64,000 nt of DNA, from NCBI GenBank assembly GCA_017405115.1, contig JAFRBA010000246.1, forward strand, positions 24,404-88,403, in the 5' to 3' direction. Below the pieces are notes generated by a model, which was not told the origin of the DNA, ran no database searches, and was given only the letters and a program-made list of their open reading frames with translations. Position 1 is the first letter of the stretch, and every line of letters begins with the position of its first letter. Shown here piece after piece: positions 58,355-64,000 of this stretch. Both the position numbers and the translations under genes were made by a program. Source of the DNA: Kiritimatiellia bacterium (GTDB lineage: Bacteria; Verrucomicrobiota; Kiritimatiellia; RFP12; UBA1067).

Positions 58355-58810
58355 TCAGGGCTGAATCCGTAGGCGGCGGCTGCGGCGGCTGTACATCGCG
58401 CCCGCGACGTCGCGGGCGGCCTCCACGAGCTCCGGGTACGGCGCGTCGGCGTCGGGAATGGGGCACGGGTGTCCTTTCAGCCATGCGTCTTCCTCTCTGC
58501 GGGACGCCTCGAGCTCCGCGTCGTCGTGTATCTTCCCCGGCCAGTCGTCGTGCGCGAACTGTCCGTATTTGTCGACGAACGGCAGGAACGACTTGGCCGA
58601 AAACACCTTCTGCTTCACGCCCATGCCGGACGCCGTCACGCGCCGCACGCAGAAGCCCTCCCTTACACCCATCTGGGACACGAAGATGTGGAACGAGCGC
58701 GTGCGGCGCAGGTCGAACGTGGAGCCCTCGCCGGGCGACCTTGGGAAGCCCCTCATGCCGTCAAGCGCAAGCGCCAGAAGGCAGGCCGGCAGATGGGTCG
58801 GACGTCTCAT
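58355..58810 (-). CDS. Hypothetical protein, about 151 residues
   Basis: I do not recognise this protein. It has no signal peptide and is rich in Arg and acidic residues. Features include GEGSTFDLRRTRSFHIFVSQMG near residue 30 and a C-terminal basic tail (SRRSRRLRIQP). The frame is supported by an excellent extended -10 box (TGGTATAAA at 58819-58827) just upstream. The ATG at 58810 would give a 2-nt leader, making it near-leaderless like several regulators here. An in-frame ATG at 58819 overlaps the promoter and is less likely. It may be a cytoplasmic or regulatory protein. Confidence 0.55.
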   Translation of the reverse strand: MRRPTHLPACLLALALDGMRGFPRSPGEGSTFDLRRTRSFHIFVSQMGVREGFCVRRVTASGMGVKQKVFSAKSFLPFVDKYGQFAHDDWPGKIHDDAELEASRREEDAWLKGHPCPIPDADAPYPELVEAARDVAGAMYSRRSRRLRIQP

Positions 58811-58818
58811 ATGCCGCA

Positions 58819-58827
58819 TTTATACCA
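58819..58827 (-). promoter_or_regulatory. Extended -10 upstream of hypothetical gene, near-leaderless
   Basis: TGGTATAAA on the minus strand, 8 nt before ATG 58810. Confidence 0.55.
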
Positions 58828-58930
58828 AATCGCCACGCCGACTGTCAAGGCGCCCGCGACAAGCAATCTTCGGGGACAGCTCCCCTCAATTTCCTCATTG
58901 CCACTCCACAACCGCGAACGCGTTGGGCAA

Positions 58931-59812
58931 CTACCTGAACACAACTTCCGTACAGCATCCGGAGAACAGGGCGCCGGCAACCAACTCCGTCGCCGTCGGC
59001 GAAAAGGCAAACCTCTTGAAGGCATGGACATGTCCGGCAAGAACCGCCCTGACAAGAGGTTCTTTTCTCGCCCTCTCAACGAACACACACGACACTTCGT
59101 CATTCTTCTTCAACCCAGGCATTCCACAGACATTGGCTTTCATCCCGCACCCTTCGGCCCAAAGCGGCACGTGGCACACCATGACGACAGGACGCCCCTC
59201 TTTCAGCGTCTGGTCAAATGCGGAGACAACCTCATGCGTCACGGTCGCGAACGAATCGTCGAACACAAAGAAGTTTATGCCGTTTATCTGGCGAGTCGAC
59301 GCGGGGACGCCTGCCCAATGCGCCTTTAGCCTGGGGATTGTCGGCTGCTTGTATTCCTCCGTTTCGCGATGTTCCGCGTCAAGCCAATATTCGTGGTTGC
59401 CGACACAGGCAAGAATGTCGTCCGTGCAAAGGCGTCTTGCCGCGTATTCAACATTCGCTTAGCTCCTGAACTCCATGAAATCGCCGGTGTGAATCATCTT
59501 GAGCTTTTTCAGGCGGGCATGATGCACGGCCTCGTCGAGATAGTACTCGCCGAGTTCCCTTCCGTTGCGAGAACGCGATTTGGCGAATTCATAGAGGGCG
59601 TTTCCATCGCGGCTGTCGATCCTCGTCAGATGCGAATCTGAGACATGCAGTATTGAAAACGGAATTCCAGTTCCGATTTCAACCACCTCTCGGCGCACGT
59701 TCAGGGATTTTAGCGGCTTTACGCCGGAGCCGAACGACGGCAGAACTGAACCTGCGGCGCCAAGCCCCGCAAAGTACAGAAAATCACGCCTTCCAAAACG
59801 CATGCGATTCAT
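58931..59812 (-). pseudogene. Tat-exported metallophosphoesterase interrupted by an in-frame stop
   Basis: The gene starts with a twin-arginine signal (FGRRDFLYFAGLGAAGS), then the calcineurin-type motifs ILHVSDSHL and HTGDFMEF. A TAA at 59459-59461 stops it after FRS. In the same frame the sequence continues perfectly: ANVEYAARRL, CVGNHEYWLDAE, NGINFFVFDDSF, VVMVCHVPLW, VLAGHVHAF, to a TAG at 58931. All five metallophosphoesterase metal-binding blocks are present. A single substitution (for example GAA to TAA) would explain the interruption. About 293 codons, normal for the family. It could be a recent pseudogene, an error, or readthrough. A short upstream protein alone would be inactive. 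Confidence 0.85.
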
Positions 59813-59850
59813 TGTCTTTTACGTCTCGAGCCTCCATCACCCTTGGCGCG

Positions 59851-60582
59851 TCACGCCAGCGGCTTGCCGATGCGCGGCACGGATTCCATGAGATACCGCG
59901 TGTACTCGGCCTTCGGCGAGCGGAGCACCTCGGCGCAGTCGCCCTCCTCCACGATCTTGCCGCTGTGCATGACGATCAGGCTGTCGGCCATGTGCTGCAC
60001 GACGCCAAGGTCGTGCGTTATGAACATGAGCGACAGCCCGAGCCTGGCCTTGAGGTCCCCAAGAAGGTCCAGCACCTGCGAGCGGATCGCCAGGTCGAGC
60101 GCGCTCACGGCCTCGTCGCAGATGAGCAGGTCGGGGCGCGCGGCAATCGCCCTCGCTATGCAGATGCGCTGGCGCTGCCCCCCCGAGAACTCGTGGGGAT
60201 ACTTGTCGAGCGCCGAGGCGTCGAGCCCGACCAGACCGAGCAGCTCGGAATGCCTCTCGCCGCCACGGCAGCCAGGCACCTCGCCCAGCGTCGCCCTGAC
60301 CGTCATGCGCGGATTGAGGCTGCCGAGCGGGTCCTGGAAGACCATGCCGACGCGGCCGCCGAGCTTCACCTCGCCGGACGTAGGCCGCTGCAGACCGGAC
60401 ACGACGCGCGCAATGGTCGACTTTCCGCTTCCAGACTCCCCCACGACGCCGAGAGTCTCCCCGCGACGCATCCTGAACGACACGCCGTCCACCGCCTTGA
60501 CGTATCCGACCGTGCGCGCGAACACGCCCTTGCGTATCGGGAACCAGACCTTGAGGTCTCGAATCTCCAGAACGTCATCCAT
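59851..60582 (-). CDS. ABC transporter ATP-binding protein, oligopeptide/dipeptide (OppF/DppF) type
   Basis: 243 residues. Walker A GESGSGKST, Q-loop VFQDPLGSLNPRMTV (characteristic of oligopeptide ATPases), signature FSGGQRQR, Walker B LLICDEAVSALD and switch His in ITHDLGVV. It would energise import of peptides or glycosides with membrane partners that are not in this window. The C-terminal oligopeptide-specific extension is short. The start overlaps the nadB stop by 8 nt, an odd pairing of an oligopeptide ATPase with NAD biosynthesis. Confidence 0.9.
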   Translation of the reverse strand: MDDVLEIRDLKVWFPIRKGVFARTVGYVKAVDGVSFRMRRGETLGVVGESGSGKSTIARVVSGLQRPTSGEVKLGGRVGMVFQDPLGSLNPRMTVRATLGEVPGCRGGERHSELLGLVGLDASALDKYPHEFSGGQRQRICIARAIAARPDLLICDEAVSALDLAIRSQVLDLLGDLKARLGLSLMFITHDLGVVQHMADSLIVMHSGKIVEEGDCAEVLRSPKAEYTRYLMESVPRIGKPLA

Positions 60583-62206
60583 TGAAGCCCGCCAGCACCG
60601 TCTGCCTGGGCCGATTGGCCATGCGAGGGTAGTTTAGGGTGTAGTGTAGGCCCCGCGACTCGTGCCGCCTCTGCGCCGACTTGACTATCAGCTCGGCGCA
60701 GACCGCCAGGTTGCGCAGCTCCAGCGTGTCGGGGGTGACCAGGTAGCGGAAGTAGTAGTCGCGTATCTCGCGCCTGAGCGTCTTCAGGCGGCGCGCGGCG
60801 CGCGCGAGGCGCTTGTTCGTGCGGACGATGCCGACGTAGTCCCACATGAGCCGGCGTATCTCGTCCCACATGTGCGATACCAGCACCGCCTCGTCCGGCG
60901 GAACGGCGCTGCCCGTCTTCCACGCCGGTATCTCCGGCATGCGCGGCCTGCCGCCGCGCATGGGCCACGACTCCGGGCGCGGACCGAGCCTCGCGGCCGT
61001 GAGGCGCGCGCAGACCAGTGCCTCCATGAGCGAGTTGGAGGCCAGCCGGTTCGCGCCGTGGAGCCCGGTGCATGCGCACTCGCCGACGGCGGAGAGGCCG
61101 CGCACCGACGTGCGCCCGTCGGTCGTCGCCTGTATCCCGCCGCACGCGTAGTGCGCGGCCGGCACGACCGGTATGAGGTCCGTCGCCATGTCGATGCCGA
61201 ACTCCAGGCACGTTCGGTAGATGTTGGGGAAGCGCTTCATGAGGTACGTGCGGCCCTTCGAGCGTATGTCGAGGAACACGCAGTCGTCTCCCGTGCGCTT
61301 CATCTCGGAGTCTATCGAGCGCGCCACGATGTCCCGCGGCGCGAGGCTCCCGCGCGGGTCGTACTTCTTCATGAACTCGCGCCCGTGCCTGTTCACGAGC
61401 ACGGCGCCCTCGCCGCGCACCGCCTCGGATATGAGGAAGCGCTTCGCCTGCGGATGGTAGAGGCAGGTCGGGTGGAACTGGATGAACTCCATGTTCTCGA
61501 TCTTGGCCCCGGCGCGCCAGGCGATCGCGACGCCGTCGCCCGTGGCGGTGTCGGGGTTGCAGGTGTACAGGTAGACCTTGCCGCAGCCGCCCGTCGCGAG
61601 GATTGTGTTAGGGGCCCGGACGGCGTATATCTCGCCGGACGCCTTGTCGAGGACGTATGCGCCGAGGCAGCGGTTTTCGCCCGGGAGCCCTATGCGGCGT
61701 GACATGACGAGGTCGATTACGATCGTCTGCTCGCGCACGTCTATCCCGGAGCCCCTCCGCCCCGTTGCCGCCGCGACCCGGCGCACCTTGCGGATCATCG
61801 CCGCCTCGCACTTCTCGCCGGTTATGTCGCCCGCGTGGAGTATGCGCCGCGCGCTGTGGCCGCCCTCGCGCGTCAAGTCCCAGGAGCCGTCTTCGCGCCT
61901 GGCGAACCTGACGCCGCAGTCGACGAGGTCGCGGATGCCCTCCGGCGCGTGCTCGCAGATCTCGTGCACGACCTCGGTCTTCCCGAGCCAGGCCCCGGCG
62001 ATCATCGTGTCGCGCGCGTGGCGGTCGAAGGTGTCCGCCGGGTCCATCACGCAGCATATCCCGCCCTGCGCGAAGTTCGTGTTGCAGTCGGCAAGGAGCC
62101 CCTTCGTCACCACGATCACCCTGCCGTACGATGCCAGGTGAAGCGCGCTCATGAGCCCGGCCATGCCGGACCCCACGACGAGGTAGTCGCTGTCGACGAT
62201 GTTCAT
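60575..62206 (-). CDS. nadB: L-aspartate oxidase, NAD biosynthesis
   Basis: Oxidises L-aspartate to iminoaspartate for quinolinate and NAD synthesis; FAD-dependent and cytoplasmic. 543 residues. FAD-binding YLVVGSGMAGLMSALHLA at the N-terminus, NTNFAQGGICCV, GGHSARRILHAGD, NTILATGGCGKVYLYTCNPDTATGDGVA, FIQFHPTCLY, AHYACGGIQ, and GLHGANRLASNSLMEALVC are family hallmarks. The C-terminal helical domain with REIRDYYFRY is present. ATG 62206 is 3 nt from the expected +1 of a TGGTATAAT box at 62216-62224, so the mRNA is near-leaderless. The box overlaps the end of the upstream PHP gene. Confidence 0.94.
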   Translation of the reverse strand: MNIVDSDYLVVGSGMAGLMSALHLASYGRVIVVTKGLLADCNTNFAQGGICCVMDPADTFDRHARDTMIAGAWLGKTEVVHEICEHAPEGIRDLVDCGVRFARREDGSWDLTREGGHSARRILHAGDITGEKCEAAMIRKVRRVAAATGRRGSGIDVREQTIVIDLVMSRRIGLPGENRCLGAYVLDKASGEIYAVRAPNTILATGGCGKVYLYTCNPDTATGDGVAIAWRAGAKIENMEFIQFHPTCLYHPQAKRFLISEAVRGEGAVLVNRHGREFMKKYDPRGSLAPRDIVARSIDSEMKRTGDDCVFLDIRSKGRTYLMKRFPNIYRTCLEFGIDMATDLIPVVPAAHYACGGIQATTDGRTSVRGLSAVGECACTGLHGANRLASNSLMEALVCARLTAARLGPRPESWPMRGGRPRMPEIPAWKTGSAVPPDEAVLVSHMWDEIRRLMWDYVGIVRTNKRLARAARRLKTLRREIRDYYFRYLVTPDTLELRNLAVCAELIVKSAQRRHESRGLHYTLNYPRMANRPRQTVLAGFNG

Positions 62207-62215
62207 GTCTCGCAC

Positions 62216-62224
62216 ATTATACCA
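62216..62224 (-). promoter_or_regulatory. Extended -10 of nadB, overlapping the end of the PHP gene
   Basis: TGGTATAAT on the minus strand. Nine nt separate the hexamer from ATG 62206. It overlaps the stop of the PHP gene at 62217. Confidence 0.6.
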
Positions 62225-63101
62225 AATCGGAGACCTCGCGAGGCGCGCGGAGCCTGTCGAGGATGGGCCTTATGAACTCCTCCGAGACGTCCATGCCGAG
62301 CGTCACGTCGGGCTTGTTAGAGCCGTGGTAGTCGCTTCCCGCCGTCTTGAGGAGCCCGAGCCTGTCGGCGATCTGCGTGAAGACCGCGGTCTCCCCCGGG
62401 CTGTTGGCCTGGTAGACGGCCTCCAGTCCGTCCAGCCCGCGCTCGCGCACCGCCGCCAGCTCGCGCTCCGCCGCGGCGAAGTCGCAGCCGGCTGTTCGCC
62501 AGGGGCGTCGCCAGAACTTCGGATGGGCCATCACGCAGAGGCCGCCTGCGCCGTGCACGGCGCGGAACGTCTCCTCCTGCGGCGGATGCCACCGCGGCTC
62601 GTAGCAGCGCGTCTCCGCCGGGGAGTCGGGCAGAAGGTACGTCGCGAACGCCTCCTTCACCGAGCCCGCGTACTTGTGGGCGACGAGCCACTTTGCGAAA
62701 TGCGGCCTCGCCAGGATTTCGCCGTGCGCGTACGAGCGGACGTCGCCGCCGAGGTCGATGCCGATGCGCAGGAAGTTCGCGATGATCCTCTCGTTGCGCG
62801 CGTCGCGCCCTTCGAGGATGCGCCGCAGCAGGGCCTTGAGTCCCTCGTCCGACGGGTTTACGTCCAGCGCAAGCATGTGAAACATGTCGAATCCGTCGCC
62901 GGGGTCTATCGACAGCTCCACGCCCGCGATGCGGCGGCACGCGCCATCCTCCGTCGGCTCGGCGAGGAACTCCGCGACGCCGTCGCAGTTGTCGTGGTCG
63001 GTCAGCGCCGCGGCCTCGAAGTTCCTGGTCTTGCGGGCCAAGGCGGCGGGAGACTTCGTGCCGTCGCTCGCGGTCGAATGCACATGGAAGTCAACCAGCA
63101 C
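62217..63101 (-). CDS. PHP-domain phosphoesterase, YciV/TrpH type
   Basis: 294 residues. PHP metal-binding motifs DFHVHSTASDGTKSP, LTDHDNCDG, AGVELSID, ARPHFAKWLV, CVMAHPKFW and SDYHGSN are in the expected order. Related proteins hydrolyse nucleoside 3',5'-bisphosphates or trim short RNAs from the 5' end. Cytoplasmic. The start overlaps the end of the phosphohexomutase gene by 11 nt, so the two are translationally coupled. The specific substrate is not determined from sequence. Confidence 0.9.
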   Translation of the reverse strand: MLVDFHVHSTASDGTKSPAALARKTRNFEAAALTDHDNCDGVAEFLAEPTEDGACRRIAGVELSIDPGDGFDMFHMLALDVNPSDEGLKALLRRILEGRDARNERIIANFLRIGIDLGGDVRSYAHGEILARPHFAKWLVAHKYAGSVKEAFATYLLPDSPAETRCYEPRWHPPQEETFRAVHGAGGLCVMAHPKFWRRPWRTAGCDFAAAERELAAVRERGLDGLEAVYQANSPGETAVFTQIADRLGLLKTAGSDYHGSNKPDVTLGMDVSEEFIRPILDRLRAPREVSDLV

Positions 63102-64000
63102 TTATCGCCTCCGAAAGAATTCCCTTCCACTCTTCGAGCCTCGACGGCGTGTCGCACTCTACGACAAGTCGAAGATACGGCTCGGTGTTGGACCGGCGCA
63201 CGTTCACCCACCCTTCGGCGAACTCGAGCCGGAGGCCGTCCATGTCGCTGCGCGAGACCTCGGCCGGCAGGCGGTTCGCCGCCGCCGCGAGCACCCGCCC
63301 GATCGCCGCGTCCTTGTCCTCCACGCGGAAGTTCAGCTCGCCCGAGTTGGCGTAGACCCCCGAGATCGGCCGCATCATCCCGGAGAACGACCTGCCGTCG
63401 CGCTTCGCCTTCGCGACCTCGCCGAGTATCTTCAGCGCGGCAAGCGCCCCGGAGTCGCAGCAGTGGAACTCGCGGAAGTAGTAGTGGCCGGCGAGCTCGC
63501 CGCCGCAGACCGCCCCGGAGGACCGGAGCAGGGGCTTCGCGAAGGCGTGGCCGACCGGGGACATCACCGGCTCCGCGCCGAGCCTGCGGATCGCCTCGAT
63601 CGCCCCGCGCGAAGTGCGCACGTCGTGCAGCACCCTGTCGCCGACCCCGGCGCCCAGCGACGCCGCGACGACCGGAACCAGGCAGTCGGGCGAAACGAAA
63701 TCTCCGTTCTCGTCAACGAACATGCAGCGGTCGGCGTCGCCGTCGAACACGACTCCGGCGTCCAGCCCGTTCTCGCGGACGAGCGCGGCGATCTGCTCGC
63801 GCGCCTCCGCCTTGAGCGGATTCGGGCTGTGGGCGGGAAAGCGTCCGTCGGGGGTGTCGTTGACCACTGCCGCCGCGTCCGGGAAGAGCTCGCGCACGAG
63901 AAGCGAGGCCATTCCGTTGGAGCAGTCCACGGCATAGCGCAGCCCGCCGCGCCCGGGGGCGCGGTCGCGCAGCCACGCGAGGTAGCGTCCAAGCGCGTCG
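63091..64000 (-). CDS. Phosphomannomutase/phosphoglucomutase, 5' end outside window
   Basis: Alpha-D-phosphohexomutase interconverting 6-phospho and 1-phospho sugars. The visible part has the metal loop VVFDGDADRCMFVD, the sugar-binding loop GGELAGHYYF and the C-terminal phosphate-binding RRSNTEPYLRLVVE. Upstream of the ATG at 63930 the frame stays open to the window end (DALGRYLAWLRDRAPGRGG), so about one third of the protein, including the catalytic Ser region, lies outside. It probably supplies activated mannose or glucose for surface polysaccharide. Confidence 0.9.
   Translation of the reverse strand, partial: DALGRYLAWLRDRAPGRGGLRYAVDCSNGMASLLVRELFPDAAAVVNDTPDGRFPAHSPNPLKAEAREQIAALVRENGLDAGVVFDGDADRCMFVDENGDFVSPDCLVPVVAASLGAGVGDRVLHDVRTSRGAIEAIRRLGAEPVMSPVGHAFAKPLLRSSGAVCGGELAGHYYFREFHCCDSGALAALKILGEVAKAKRDGRSFSGMMRPISGVYANSGELNFRVEDKDAAIGRVLAAAANRLPAEVSRSDMDGLRLEFAEGWVNVRRSNTEPYLRLVVECDTPSRLEEWKGILSEAISAG

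Noticed and set aside
1..64000. tRNA, rRNA, riboswitch or prophage genes
   Set aside because: None was recognised on either strand. No cloverleaf-like or integrase-like sequence stood out by eye.

Overview
The window is a GC-rich bacterial chromosome segment. It carries a dense run of exported carbohydrate-active enzymes, autotransporter-like surface proteins, two NarL-type two-component systems and a small housekeeping set (asd, smc, nadB, a SurA-like protein, a PHP phosphoesterase, a phosphohexomutase). The gene mix (secreted GH/PL/esterase enzymes without SusC/SusD, DUF4838 protein, autotransporter-associated repeats, exported FAD oxidoreductases) suggests a gut-type member of the PVC superphylum, most likely Kiritimatiellota or a related Verrucomicrobiota/Lentisphaerota lineage. 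That placement is inference from content; no rRNA gene is present.

Layout. 1-1.7 kb: a histidine kinase (cut by the window edge) and its response regulator on the + strand. Everything else is on the minus strand. 1.7-9.8 kb: a glycosidase-like secreted protein, a frameshifted surface protein, a DUF4838 protein and a GntR/LacI-hybrid regulator; the last three look like one regulated module. 10-14.9 kb: asd, a SurA-like protein and an smc with a very small hinge. 14.9-48.4 kb: a pectin (probably rhamnogalacturonan-I/galactan) degradation locus with PL11, tandem SGNH esterases, GH28 fused to two different glucuronidase-like domains, three GH2, a double GH35, a deacetylase-esterase fusion, mannonate dehydratase, a giant autotransporter-type protein, and the locus's own kinase/regulator pair. 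48.4-56.4 kb: an exported racemase-like protein and an operon of two exported flavoproteins around an outer-membrane barrel. 56.4-64 kb: SDR and regulator, a broken Tat-exported metallophosphoesterase, an oligopeptide-type ABC ATPase, nadB, PHP phosphoesterase and a phosphohexomutase cut by the window end.

How it works together. Five promoters in the 24.8-48.4 kb region carry an inverted repeat TACCC-N4-GGGTA (or a close variant) placed exactly 20 nt upstream of an extended -10 box. One of these promoters drives the kinase-regulator-uxuA-GH35 operon itself. The spacing puts the repeat near -42, as expected for a class II activator, and the half-site resembles NarL-family heptamers. I infer an autoregulated NarL-type system controlling most of the pectin locus. 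A second, different promoter element (paired TGTATACC boxes) is shared by the DUF4838 and surface-protein genes next to the GntR/LacI-type regulator.

The same extended -10 box (TGGTATAAT and variants) precedes most transcription units. In five cases it sits so close to the start codon that the mRNA should be leaderless; these are mainly regulators and cytoplasmic proteins. The locus also shows active rearrangement: in-frame 26-bp palindromes, low-complexity 'word' tracts inside enzyme genes, and mosaic gene remnants joined from different CAZyme genes.
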